Shown piece after piece: positions 8,646-16,907 of a DNA stretch of 35,821 bases; position 1 is the first letter of the stretch; every line of letters starts with the position of its first letter. The stretch covers positions 1 through 35,821 of the forward strand of contig VXTR01000076.1 in the NCBI GenBank assembly GCA_009837355.1, read 5' to 3'. The notes beneath the pieces were generated by a model. The model made no database searches. It was given only the letters and a program-made list of their open reading frames with translations, and was not told where the DNA came from. The DNA is from Chloroflexota bacterium. GTDB taxonomy: Bacteria; Chloroflexota; Dehalococcoidia; Lucifugimonadales; UBA3495. Both the position numbers and the translations under genes were made by a program.

Positions 8646-9080
8646 ATGTGGCGCTGGCTCAATAAAATGATTTCACCAACCTCGGGAGCTATCTATGTAA
8701 CCGCCGCTCTTACCGTTACTGCGTGGTTGGTAAGCGACTGTCAAGACAGGCAGTATCAACTAGATCAATGGAAGACGGAGAGATACCACGCCTTGGTTGA
8801 ATCTGCCAGAGGTTTCCACGCTGGCGCAGACCCCAGTTCCAGTTGGGAACTCCGGGAGGAATTCATTACGCAACTGGATCTTTGCTGGGTATATTGTTCA
8901 GACGCTGTGATCCGGAAGGCTTATCGATTTGTAGGGACCGTGAAAACCGGGCAGACCAGCACCGATGAGGAAAAGAAGCGTGCCTTTAAGGAATTTATCG
9001 CCGAAATCCGCAAAGAAATCGTTCGGGATAAATCGACCTTGACGTGGGAAGAGTTTCGTATACTCAGTGCGACCAAATAG
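8646..9080 (+). CDS. hypothetical membrane-anchored protein
   Basis: 144 residues: a short cytoplasmic start, one hydrophobic anchor (about residues 13-30, AIYVTAALTVTAWLV), then a soluble, charged, mostly helical domain with aromatic residues (LDLCWVYCSDAVIRKAYRF) and a lysine-rich helix. Codon usage and GC are low (26 of 60 G+C at 8641-8700), unlike the flanking chromosome. I do not recognise a family. A terminator-like hairpin lies about 100 bases after the stop. Its place beside a toxin-antitoxin pair and a methylase module suggests island cargo; no function is assigned. Confidence 0.65.
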   Translation: MWRWLNKMISPTSGAIYVTAALTVTAWLVSDCQDRQYQLDQWKTERYHALVESARGFHAGADPSSSWELREEFITQLDLCWVYCSDAVIRKAYRFVGTVKTGQTSTDEEKKRAFKEFIAEIRKEIVRDKSTLTWEEFRILSATK

Positions 9081-9182
9081 CGTATGGTTGATCCCTCCTG
9101 GCGACGGTTCAAGATAGGCTGACTTCCCACCGGAAAGTTCGCAGTTCGGTACGCTTAGGCCCACCAACACGCCAATCGTGTG

Positions 9183-9209
9183 AACCCTCCCGCATCGGGA
9201 GGGTTTGTT
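9183..9209. terminator. terminator hairpin between convergent genes
   Basis: AACCCTCCC (9183-9191) pairs with GGGAGGGTT (9197-9205), with one further G-C pair closing a 3-base loop. On the plus strand a T-rich tail (TTTGTTCTT) follows, as for an intrinsic terminator. It serves the hypothetical gene ending at 9080 and may also stop the minus-strand transporter operon. Confidence 0.75.
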
Positions 9210-9275
9210 CTTGGGCGAGGACTTGAAGAGGCTGGCAAGGCTGCCGGTGAGTGCGGTTATGCTGCATCGTTGGCC

Positions 9276-10934
9276 TTAACCTCGGCGGCGTTCCTCGCGC
9301 ATCGTGATGAGGGCTAACGGGACCGATGAGACCGCGACAAGGAGCAGGGCAGGCGCGGCGGCGCGGGCAAAGAACGCCTCCTCCGCTGCAGCCCAGATAG
9401 AGGACGCCAGGGTGGTGAACCCGATGGGGCTCAGTATCAGGGTAGCCGGCAACTCCTTCATGGTAAGGAGGAATACCAGCGCGGCGCCCGTCAGGATCCC
9501 AGGGCGTATTAAAGAGAGCGTGATGGTGAACAGTACAGTCAGAGGAGATTTGCCGAGGCTGCGGGCGGCGTCCTCGAACTCGGGACGCACCTGAACCAGG
9601 GATGTGCGTAATGATCCGACTGCGGCCGGCAGGAACAGGGTCACGTATGCCAGCGCCAGCATCGCCAGTGATTGGTAAAGCCATGGCGCATAGTTCGCGC
9701 CAAAATAGACGAGGCCCAGCGCAATCACGATGCCGGGCAGCGCGAAGCCGATGAAACCCAGCCTTTCGAGCCAACGACTGAACAGGCCCGGGTAGCGAAC
9801 CGCCAGCACGGCGATCGGCGTGGCGCAGAGCACCGTCAGGACCGCGGCCAGGGCCGAGACACCTACCGAGTTGGCCGCCGCTCGCCAGAGCAATTCCAAC
9901 GGCTCGCCGGCCAGCACGCCCCTCACGGTCCAATATGCGAGCACTGCCACCGGCAAGCCGAGAGAAACAATCGCCACCAGGCCACAATAGAGCAAGGCGG
10001 GCCAGCGCCAGTGCCCCAGAGGGACAGGCGTGGGCAGCCGAGTTGCGCCGCCGCCGCTGAGGTAGTAGCGACCCCCGCCAGCGTTGCGGGCCACGTGCTC
10101 TCCCCACACCACTGCTAAAGCCAGCACAATCAGCCCCAGAGACCAGGCCGCCGCCAGCGTGCGGTTCAGCGCGGCGCCGTACTGGATGAATATGCTCCAG
10201 GTGAACGTCTCGTAACGCATGATGGCCACCGCTCCGAAATCGCTCAGCGCGTACAGCGCAGCGAGCAAACCGCCGGCCAGGATGGCCGGGCGCAGCATGG
10301 GAAGCGTAACGCTGGTGAAGGTCTGCCGCCGGGTGCGGCCCAGGACCCGCGCCGATTCCTCAAGGGAGGTGTCCATGTTCCACAGGGCGGCGCGGATTGG
10401 CAGCAAGACGTAGGGGAAGCTGATGATGATGAGCGTGAAAGCCGCGCCGGGAAATCCGTAAATGCTGGGAATACGGTCGATTGTTATGGAGAATGGGGCG
10501 AAGGCGGCCTCCAGCCAACCCTGCAGGATGCCTCGTGGTCCCAGGCCCACCGCAATGGCGAACCCTACGATGTAGGATGGCAGAGCCAACGGGAGCATGG
10601 TGGCAACGCGCCAAAATCCCCGGCCGGGCAGGTCGGTACGCACGGTGAGCCAGGCCAACGGAGCAGCAATCGCGATGCAGCCGATCATCACGGCAGCCAT
10701 CAACGCGACGGTGCGGACGATCACCGCAACAGTCCGTGGGCGTAAGATTAGATCGATGGCCTCTGGGCCGGCGCCCAGTGTTCTCAGGGTGAGATAGGCC
10801 GGGCCGGTGAGCAGGAGCCCGGCAATCAGCAGCGCCGGAGCCCACACGACGGCGGACGGGCGTGTCGTTCCTTCAAACAGCCACCCCAGCGGCGAGCGCG
10901 GTACCGAGCGACCCAGATCGGCTATTGAAAACAT
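9276..10934 (-). CDS. iron(III)-type ABC transporter permease, two fused domains
   Basis: 552-residue inner-membrane permease with two repeats of the binding-protein-dependent transport domain and about 12 hydrophobic segments, the layout of FbpB/ThiP-type permeases. The coupling loops that dock on the ATPase are visible as EESARVLGRTRRQTFTSVTL (first half) and EDAARSLGKSPLTVLFTITL (second half). It would move a metal (probably ferric iron) or another small ligand across the membrane, powered by the ATPase at 11840-12997. The ATG at 10934 is the first usable start after an upstream in-frame stop; no strong ribosome site is visible, so translation may be coupled to the DtxR gene 37 bases upstream. 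No substrate-binding protein gene lies in this window, so the substrate is inferred from family and from the neighbouring regulator. Confidence 0.88.
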   Translation of the reverse strand: MFSIADLGRSVPRSPLGWLFEGTTRPSAVVWAPALLIAGLLLTGPAYLTLRTLGAGPEAIDLILRPRTVAVIVRTVALMAAVMIGCIAIAAPLAWLTVRTDLPGRGFWRVATMLPLALPSYIVGFAIAVGLGPRGILQGWLEAAFAPFSITIDRIPSIYGFPGAAFTLIIISFPYVLLPIRAALWNMDTSLEESARVLGRTRRQTFTSVTLPMLRPAILAGGLLAALYALSDFGAVAIMRYETFTWSIFIQYGAALNRTLAAAWSLGLIVLALAVVWGEHVARNAGGGRYYLSGGGATRLPTPVPLGHWRWPALLYCGLVAIVSLGLPVAVLAYWTVRGVLAGEPLELLWRAAANSVGVSALAAVLTVLCATPIAVLAVRYPGLFSRWLERLGFIGFALPGIVIALGLVYFGANYAPWLYQSLAMLALAYVTLFLPAAVGSLRTSLVQVRPEFEDAARSLGKSPLTVLFTITLSLIRPGILTGAALVFLLTMKELPATLILSPIGFTTLASSIWAAAEEAFFARAAAPALLLVAVSSVPLALITMREERRRG

Positions 10935-10971
10935 CGAAAACAGGGGAGCAGCAACGTGCTCTTAACCACCG

Positions 10972-11727
10972 TCATTCGGACTCAGCCGGCCGTACGATGA
11001 TGAGCTTGGCGACGTCGTAGCCGATGGACACCCGGTCCACCTCCGTCTCCACCTGCATGACGCCCAGGTAGGGCATCGCCTCCAGGAGCGTCATCCGGCA
11101 TCCCGGCACCAACCGCGCGCCATCCAGGAACCTGAGCAATTCGGCGTTCTCTTCGGGTACGCGATCAACGACGTAAGGCACGTCGTGGGTCGCATTTTCC
11201 AGGGTTACGGATCCGGGCGTGGACCCGGCCGCGCCGCTCCCCGGAATGGGCCACCCGAATGGCGAATGGGTAGGATTGCCCAGCCGCTCCCGGAGTTTGG
11301 TTACCAGGGAGTCGGACATACCGTGCTCCAGCTGGTGCGCTTCGATATGGGCCTCGCGCAGTTCCATACCCAGCAGGCGCACTACCAGCCACTCTGCCAG
11401 GCGATGGCGCTGGGCGATGCTTGCACCCTCCTGCTGGCCCCGGTCGGTGAGGCGGATGCGTTTGTCACCGCCCACGTCAACCAGTGCCTGGTCCTGCATG
11501 CGCCGGAGCATTCCGGCCACGGAAGGGACGGAAGTCCCCAGCCCCTCGGTGGGGGGCAATTGTCGCAGGGCTTCCGTCAGTTGGGTAAGAGTGGGCGCCT
11601 CCGAGGCCTCCCACATCTTGTACAGCGACAGGAGGTAGTTCTCCGTAACCGGAGACAGCCGGTCGGCAACGTTGGGCCTGCGCTCGCGGCGGCTGGAACC
11701 GGCGGTTGTTGTCCTGGGACGCGGCAC
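10972..11727 (-). CDS. DtxR/MntR-family metal-dependent transcription regulator
   Basis: 251-residue repressor of the iron- or manganese-sensing DtxR family. The basic N-terminal tail is followed by a winged helix-turn-helix (about residues 25-90, including SVPSVAGMLRRMQDQALV), the dimerisation and metal-binding part (HRLAEWLVVRLLGM, EAHQLEHGMSD) and a C-terminal SH3/FeoA-like domain (about 175-250). It starts with GTG at 11727. It lies between the ATPase and permease genes of an ABC transporter, all on the minus strand, which supports metal-responsive control of that transporter and of itself. A candidate extended -10 promoter lies about 45 bases upstream, so it may be transcribed separately as well as from the ATPase. 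Confidence 0.88.
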   Translation of the reverse strand: MPRPRTTTAGSSRRERRPNVADRLSPVTENYLLSLYKMWEASEAPTLTQLTEALRQLPPTEGLGTSVPSVAGMLRRMQDQALVDVGGDKRIRLTDRGQQEGASIAQRHRLAEWLVVRLLGMELREAHIEAHQLEHGMSDSLVTKLRERLGNPTHSPFGWPIPGSGAAGSTPGSVTLENATHDVPYVVDRVPEENAELLRFLDGARLVPGCRMTLLEAMPYLGVMQVETEVDRVSIGYDVAKLIIVRPAESE

Positions 11728-11771
11728 GATGTATCCCGATGGCGGCGATAGTGATTGAAGTAGCCGCCCGG

Positions 11772-11780
11772 ATTATAGCA
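11772..11780 (-). promoter_or_regulatory. candidate extended -10 promoter for the DtxR gene
   Basis: On the minus strand this reads TGCTATAAT, a perfect -10 hexamer with the TGn extension, 45 bases before the GTG start of the DtxR-family gene. No clear -35 box, which extended -10 promoters can lack. The same 9-mer precedes the MFS gene at 31908-31916. Confidence 0.45.
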
Positions 11781-11839
11781 TAACGTCCCGCCTTGGCCTT
11801 TTTGCGGCAGTTTTCCGCCGCGATGTCCCTGCCCTCGCG

Positions 11840-12997
11840 TCAGCGCGACGCGGCGCTGAGTTGCTCCATATACTCGGGGGCATTGAAAAAGGCGCGCCCG
11901 CCGATGAAAGGCAGCAGCCTGTGTCCTTCCCGTGGGGATACGGCCACCCGTGTCCCGGTGTCGATATGGACAATGTGCGACATCATTACGCGCACACGGT
12001 TTCTGGAAGGCAGTTCCACCGTATAGATGTTGAACGCGCCCAGGAAGTCCTTGCTCAATACCAAGCCATTGCCCTTCTCATCCGCAGCGATGTCCACACA
12101 GTCGGGGCGAACCATCACCCGGAGCTCCCGGTCGCCGGGCCATGGCGACGGCCAGAATGACGGCCAGGCGGTTCGTCCAACCTCGCTGACGAGGTAATCC
12201 CCTTCCTGCCAGGCGGGCAGAAAGTCGGCCAAGCCGAAGAACTCCGCCGTAAACTTGGTGTCGGGATTGTGAAACACTTCTTCGGGGGTTCCGAACTGCT
12301 CGATGCGGCCTTCGTTCATCACCGCCACCCGGTCCGCAAGCTGCATCGCCTCTTCCTGGTCGTGGGTTACCCAGACCACGGTGGCTTGCCGCTCCTTCAG
12401 AATCGCCCGCACTTCGGCCCGCAGCTGTCCGCGCAGGCCGGCGTCAAGGCTGGAAAAGGGCTCGTCCATGAGTATCAGGTCGGGCGACGGGGCCAGCGCC
12501 CGCGCCAGCGCCACCCGCTGCTGCTGGCCGCCGGAAAGCTGGTAGGGATAACGATTGTCGTAGCCCTCCAGGTTCACTATGCGCAGCGCCTCGGCGGCCT
12601 TCGCCCCCCGCTGTTTCGCCCGGGGCAGGCCGAAGGCCACGTTCTGCGCCACCGTCAAGTGCGGGAACAGCGCGCCCTCCTGGAAGACCATGCCCACGCG
12701 CCGTTTTTCGGGGGCGTGGTTGACGCCCGGGCCGGACACCGGCCTTTCGTCGATGTGAATCGTTCCGGCGTCGGGGACGTCAAAGCCGGCGACCAGTCGC
12801 AGCGTGGTGGTCTTGCCGCAGCCGCTGGGGCCCAACAGGCACAGAATCTCGCCGCGGGCCACGTTGAGGCTCACGTCGGCGACCGCCGCCACGTCCCCGA
12901 AGGACTTGGACAGGCCCGACAACCGCAGGGCGCTGCGCCCGGAGACCGGAGCGGTTGCCCCAGGCTGCGTTCTATCGTTAGAAGAGACGAGCGTCAT
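11840..12997 (-). CDS. ABC transporter ATP-binding protein, iron(III)/FbpC-like
   Basis: 385-residue cytoplasmic ATPase that energises the permease encoded downstream. All nucleotide-binding motifs are intact: Walker A GPSGCGKTTT, signature LSGGQQQRVALARAL, Walker B LILMDEPFSSLD and the switch histidine in VTHDQEEAM. A C-terminal TOBE-like domain (about 275-385) is typical of the FbpC/PotA/ThiQ group. The FbpC-type reading is favoured by the fused two-domain permease and the DtxR regulator in the same transcription unit. ATG start at 12997; no clear Shine-Dalgarno, so the message may have a very short leader. It is the first gene of the minus-strand set ATPase, regulator, permease. Confidence 0.9.
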   Translation of the reverse strand: MTLVSSNDRTQPGATAPVSGRSALRLSGLSKSFGDVAAVADVSLNVARGEILCLLGPSGCGKTTTLRLVAGFDVPDAGTIHIDERPVSGPGVNHAPEKRRVGMVFQEGALFPHLTVAQNVAFGLPRAKQRGAKAAEALRIVNLEGYDNRYPYQLSGGQQQRVALARALAPSPDLILMDEPFSSLDAGLRGQLRAEVRAILKERQATVVWVTHDQEEAMQLADRVAVMNEGRIEQFGTPEEVFHNPDTKFTAEFFGLADFLPAWQEGDYLVSEVGRTAWPSFWPSPWPGDRELRVMVRPDCVDIAADEKGNGLVLSKDFLGAFNIYTVELPSRNRVRVMMSHIVHIDTGTRVAVSPREGHRLLPFIGGRAFFNAPEYMEQLSAASR

Positions 12998-13112
12998 TTA
13001 TCGTCAACGTTATGCAGAATGATGAATACTGCGAAAAAGCCCGGTCAGTCTAGGGATAGACGCAAAGATTGTCAATCCGATGGACAGCTGTAAATGGGCA
13101 TTCCCGGCGCCG

Positions 13113-13718
13113 CTATGGCAGCCAGGCGGTTACCTGGTCGGCCGGGGCGCGCACGGACGCGGAGGGTCGGGACGGTTGCCCGATGAACAGGGCTCCGACC
13201 ATGGTCCAGCCGGGCTCTGCGCCCAAGGTTTCCGCCAACCGGGGATGGCGGGTGACGTTGCCGGTGCTCCAGTCGCCGGCCAAGCCCTCGGCCACGGCGG
13301 CCAGGAGCAGGTTCTGCACGGCGCAGCACGCGGCGGCGTAGTTCTCCTGGGTCAACTCTTCGCTGTCTCCGGGGATGCTGTAGGCGTAGATGAGGGCCGG
13401 CGCTTCCAGCACCCGCTGCCGGCTGCCGTTGGCGTGTTCCTCGTTGCCGCTGCGGGCGAACAGGGCGTCGTAGGCCAGCTGGGCCACCTCGGCCCGCTTC
13501 TGACCGCCCTTCTCCAGCACGTAGAATCGCCAAGGGTTGGTGAGGCGATGGTTGGGCGCCCACACCGCGGCGTCGAGCATCCGCTGCAGGGACTCCCGGC
13601 CGGGGACGAAGTCGGAAAAGTCGTTATTCATGCGGCGTTCGTGGATTGCCTGGTACACCGACACCCCGGTTTCCGGCGCGGTAACGTTGCCGCTGCGCAA
13701 GCTGTTGCTGGTTGTCAT
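13113..13718 (-). CDS. nitroreductase-family flavoprotein
   Basis: 201-residue FMN-dependent oxidoreductase of the nitroreductase fold. Family landmarks are the N-terminal IHERRMNNDF (family RRS/R-type FMN-binding arginines), AAVWAPNHRLTNPWRFYVL (flavin and substrate pocket), and the GLAGDWSTGNV segment that covers the flavin near the C-terminus. The family reduces nitroaromatics, quinones or related acceptors with NAD(P)H; the substrate here is unknown. The start ATG at 13718 has a GAGGA ribosome site 8 bases upstream. It sits alone between the ABC operon and the arylsulfotransferase-like gene, all on the minus strand. Confidence 0.88.
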   Translation of the reverse strand: MTTSNSLRSGNVTAPETGVSVYQAIHERRMNNDFSDFVPGRESLQRMLDAAVWAPNHRLTNPWRFYVLEKGGQKRAEVAQLAYDALFARSGNEEHANGSRQRVLEAPALIYAYSIPGDSEELTQENYAAACCAVQNLLLAAVAEGLAGDWSTGNVTRHPRLAETLGAEPGWTMVGALFIGQPSRPSASVRAPADQVTAWLP

Positions 13719-13804
13719 GGCGAAATCCTCGTTTCCGGCATACGCATATTGCGATTAAGTGCCTACACTATACAGGCATAAGCCGCCGGCAACAAGATGT
13801 TAAT

Positions 13805-14959
13805 TCAGACGTATAGCCGATTCAGATTGGCGAGTCGTTGGGGATCGAGGTCTCGGCCGGCCAGGGCGGGATGGTCGGGACCGTACCGGTGGGCACGAAA
13901 TACGGAGTTGGCCTGGCCCGTGATGGAACCGCCCACGCCGAATCCGCTCTGCCCCATGAAGGGATTGATGTACTCCCATACGATTTCTTTGGCGGGTGTC
14001 ACCTCGAAGATGCGGCCCGGGGCGCCCTCGCAGATGAGCGTGTTGCCGTTGGGCAGCCGTTCCGCTCCGCTGATGTGGTAGCTGTAGAAGGATATGGGCG
14101 GGTCGCCCCGGTATTCCCAGGCAACCTCATTCGTAGCGGGATCCACCTCAATGACCCGCGAGTGGGTGAAGTCTCGCTTGTGCGGCCCGTTGTCGAAGAG
14201 AAGCACGTTCCCGTTGGCCAGCATCGTCGGATGATGCTGGCGTGAGATATGGCCGGGGCCCCACTTCCAGCGGAACTCGCCGCTGGCTTTGTCGACAATG
14301 CCCACCGTATCGGTCTGTCGGAAACTGACCAGCAAGTCCCCTTCAGGCGTAACGTTGAGGGCGTTCTGGTGTGTCCATTCGCCGCGACCTTCGGGGAGGC
14401 CGATCCGGTCCTCTTCCGGGTCCAGGTATTCCCACGATATCCATTCGTACACGATGTCGCCCGCCGGCGTGATCTCGCGTACGACGTCGCCGAGCATACC
14501 CGGGGCCTCGCCGTCAGCAAGCCCGCCTTGCACCCGCCGCGAGATGTCCTCGGGGATGATTTCCCACGCCAGCACGAGGGTGTTGCCGTTGGGCAAACGT
14601 TCGAAATCGTGGTGCAACAGCGGATACCGGTACTCCCAGACCACGTTGCTGTCCCAGTCCAGCTCCAGGATGGCGCCGGACGCCGTTCGACCGCCCCGGG
14701 GCAGCAATTCTAAAGCCGGATGCTGCTGGAACGAGACTTCTTGTCCAGCAGGGCCGGTGCGCAGCAGCAGGTTGCCATTGGGGAGCAGATAAGAGTAGCT
14801 GATGCCCTGGTCACAATTCCATCTATGGCAGATCCGGCCCTCCATATCGATGAGACGCGATTCATGGCTGTTGAGGTTGGTGACCAGGGTGTAGCCCCGG
14901 TAGGCCTGACGGGGCGCGTAGTGAATCAGGCCGTTCGGATGGTTGTTGGACCAGCCCAT
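13805..14959 (-). CDS. arylsulfotransferase-like beta-propeller protein
   Basis: 384-residue protein of the arylsulfotransferase (ASST/Arylsulfotran_2) type. It contains repeated propeller-blade motifs: LLPNGNLLL, RLPNGNTLVL, MLANGNVLLFD and RLPNGNTLI, each followed by a WEYR or WEY strand. No signal peptide is seen, so a cytoplasmic location is likely. Members transfer sulfate between phenolic compounds or are uncharacterised; the exact reaction here is unknown. The start chosen is the ATG at 14959 (MGWSNNHPNG), preceded by AGGAG about 8 bases upstream. A longer frame to 15184 would run through the promoter and leader of the divergent gene and is rejected. Confidence 0.82.
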   Translation of the reverse strand: MGWSNNHPNGLIHYAPRQAYRGYTLVTNLNSHESRLIDMEGRICHRWNCDQGISYSYLLPNGNLLLRTGPAGQEVSFQQHPALELLPRGGRTASGAILELDWDSNVVWEYRYPLLHHDFERLPNGNTLVLAWEIIPEDISRRVQGGLADGEAPGMLGDVVREITPAGDIVYEWISWEYLDPEEDRIGLPEGRGEWTHQNALNVTPEGDLLVSFRQTDTVGIVDKASGEFRWKWGPGHISRQHHPTMLANGNVLLFDNGPHKRDFTHSRVIEVDPATNEVAWEYRGDPPISFYSYHISGAERLPNGNTLICEGAPGRIFEVTPAKEIVWEYINPFMGQSGFGVGGSITGQANSVFRAHRYGPDHPALAGRDLDPQRLANLNRLYV

Positions 14960-14999
14960 GCTGTTGCTCCTGCTACGTATTTGGCGCGAGCGCGGGCGG

Positions 15000-15005
15000 T
15001 ATAAT
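15000..15005 (+). promoter_or_regulatory. candidate -10 box for the DUF1801 gene
   Basis: Perfect TATAAT on the plus strand in the divergent gap between the arylsulfotransferase-like gene and the DUF1801 gene. The 10-mer GCGGTATAAT occurs again at 18501-18510 before the CDF transporter gene. No convincing -35 box. Confidence 0.4.
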
Positions 15006-15077
15006 ACCCCGGACGAGGGACGGGAGCATAGCAAGGTGACCAATTGGACCAATACGCACTGGTTGGGGGTGAATGGT

Positions 15078-15545
15078 ATGGCAGGCGGTGGGCGCAGGAG
15101 GGCAACTGGGGATGTTCCGAAGGCGGGGGACGGCTCCGGCGGCGAGGTGAAGCTGCTGTCGGGCGGGAATCCGCAGATTGCCAAGGCGGACGGCGACGCT
15201 CCGGTGCAGGCTTACATCGCGGCGATGCCGGGCTGGAAAAGCGAGGTGGGTCGCCGCATCGACGACCTCATCGTGAGCAACGTGCCCGACGTGCGCAAGG
15301 CCGTCCGGTGGAACTCGCCCTGGTACGGCGTTGAGGGCGAGGGCTGGTTCGTGAGCTACCACGTCTTCACCCGCTACGTGAAGGTTACCTTCCTCAACGG
15401 GGCCGCGCTGAGTCCGGTTCCGCCCGGCGGCGGCAAGGACCCCGATGCGCGTTGGGTCGATATTTACGAAGGCGCGCTGGACGAGGAACAGCTGGTGGAT
15501 TGGGTTCGACAGGCCGCTGCGCTGCCGGGCTGGAAGGGATTTTGA
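15078..15545 (+). CDS. DUF1801-domain protein
   Basis: 155-residue protein of the DUF1801 family (YdhG/YjhX-like fold), function unknown in the family. The conserved core is clear: DGDAPVQAYIAAMPGWK, VPDVRKAVRWNSPWYG, GWFVSYHVFTRYVKVTF and the C-terminal WVRQAAALPGWKGF. The start is uncertain: ATG 15078 has a GGGGGTGA site about 7 bases upstream, while an in-frame GTG at 15036 with GGGAG upstream would add 14 residues. The frame continuing to 14943 overlaps the promoter region and is too long. It is transcribed divergently from the arylsulfotransferase-like gene and ends 9 bases before the convergent FAD oxidase. Confidence 0.85.
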   Translation: MAGGGRRRATGDVPKAGDGSGGEVKLLSGGNPQIAKADGDAPVQAYIAAMPGWKSEVGRRIDDLIVSNVPDVRKAVRWNSPWYGVEGEGWFVSYHVFTRYVKVTFLNGAALSPVPPGGGKDPDARWVDIYEGALDEEQLVDWVRQAAALPGWKGF

Positions 15546-15554
15546 TACCTGGGG

Positions 15555-16748
15555 TTATTCTTCCACCGGTGGGACGTTGGCGAGGAAGTCGCCGTCGGCG
15601 AAGTCTGCGAAGCGGTCGGGGAGGAATTCGCTCATGTCGGAGACGACTTGGGTTGAACCGCGGCAGATATAGTCGGCGATGATACGGCCGGTGATGGGCC
15701 CCAGGTGGATGCCTTTGGTGGTGTGGCCGGTGGCGAGGAACACGCCATCCCGACCGGGGACCGGGCCGATGATGGGCTTGCTATCGGGACTCAGCGGGCG
15801 GGAACCGGCAAGCTGCTGGACCAGTTCGGCGCGCTCCAGGTCTGGAAGTACGTCGATGGCGCGCCGGAGGAGCTCCAGACGGGCGGATTCGGTGGGTTGG
15901 CGGTCAAAATTCTCGCCCAGGAACAGTTCCTTCTGGTCGTAGTCTCGACCGCCGGTGCTGCCGACGCTGGTGAGGCCGTCCAGCCGGCTGATCATGTGGC
16001 CGCGCCTGGGTGAGCTTATCAGCGCCGGCAGTGGATCGCCGGGATAGTTGAGCAAGAGGCGCTCGCCTTTCATGGGGCGAACGGGAACGGGGAAATCCAG
16101 CCAGGGAGTGAAGGCCCGGCTCCAAGTGCCGGCAGCCACCACCACCGAGCCGCAGTGCATGTCGCCGGAGGCGGTCTTGACGCCGGAAATCGTGGAGCCA
16201 CTGGCGACCAGGCCGATCACTTCCCGATTGAGGATGGCGGCACCCTTGAGTTCTGCGGCCTGGGCCAGGGCCAGATTGAGGCGGTAGCTGTCCAGTTGCG
16301 CTGACTCTTCCTCATACACTCCGCCGACGATGGAGGGGGAGAGGCGCGGTTCGATGGCGTGGACTTCTCGGGCATCGATCCAGCGCATGGTGACGTGGGG
16401 CTGCTGCCAGACCATCAGGCTTTTGATCAGATCGGCCTCGTCGTCGTCCAGAGCCAGCCGGAGAGAAGGACGACGCTGGTAGAGCAGGTCCATGCCGGTG
16501 GCGGATTCCAGTTCGGGCACGATTTGCGGAAATTCGGCATAAGAGGCCCGGGCGATTGCGAAGGAGGCCCCGGGGGAGAACTCGGCTCCCAGCAGGCTGA
16601 GGGAGCCGGTGGCGTGAGCTGAGGCCCCGCTGCCAATGGCTTCGCGCTCCAGGAGGGCCACGGCGACACCCTCCCGAGCCAGGTAATAGGCGACCGAGCA
16701 ACCGACCACGCCGGCGCCAATCACAACTACTTCGGCAGTTTCAGGCAA
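15555..16748 (-). CDS. FAD-dependent amino-acid oxidase-like protein (DAO family)
   Basis: 397-residue flavoprotein of the D-amino-acid / glycine / sarcosine oxidase family. An N-terminal Rossmann motif GAGVVG (residues 11-16) binds FAD, followed by ALLEREAIGSGASAHATGSL. The C-terminal substrate half includes MKGERLLLNYP and the FAD-closing ATGHTTKGIHLGPITGRIIAD. Likely oxidises an amine or amino acid. The start is taken as TTG at 16748 because GGAGG stands 9 bases upstream and the protein then begins right before the Rossmann strand; the frame continuing to 16892 would add 48 residues with no family resemblance. It is divergent from the NAD-binding dehydrogenase at 16908 across a 159-base gap, suggesting joint regulation. 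Confidence 0.85.
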   Translation of the reverse strand: MPETAEVVVIGAGVVGCSVAYYLAREGVAVALLEREAIGSGASAHATGSLSLLGAEFSPGASFAIARASYAEFPQIVPELESATGMDLLYQRRPSLRLALDDDEADLIKSLMVWQQPHVTMRWIDAREVHAIEPRLSPSIVGGVYEEESAQLDSYRLNLALAQAAELKGAAILNREVIGLVASGSTISGVKTASGDMHCGSVVVAAGTWSRAFTPWLDFPVPVRPMKGERLLLNYPGDPLPALISSPRRGHMISRLDGLTSVGSTGGRDYDQKELFLGENFDRQPTESARLELLRRAIDVLPDLERAELVQQLAGSRPLSPDSKPIIGPVPGRDGVFLATGHTTKGIHLGPITGRIIADYICRGSTQVVSDMSEFLPDRFADFADGDFLANVPPVEE

Positions 16749-16907
16749 GTCGCTATACCTCCAATGCCCTTGCGAGGGGGATCCGATGGGGCGCCCGGCA
16801 GTGTAATTCGCAGAGTTTGGCCCGTCAATTGACAGCCCTCCAAGGGAGTACCTACAATCGCGAAAATTTGACAAATACGCCGGCATCCGCATAGAGAGAG
16901 ATCATCC

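Noticed and set aside
14960-15184. N-terminal extension of the arylsulfotransferase-like frame
   Set aside because: It would cover the divergent promoter and the start of the DUF1801 gene; the ATG at 14959 has a good ribosome site.
16749-16892. N-terminal extension of the FAD oxidase frame
   Set aside because: TTG 16748 has a strong GGAGG site and places the Rossmann motif at the usual position.
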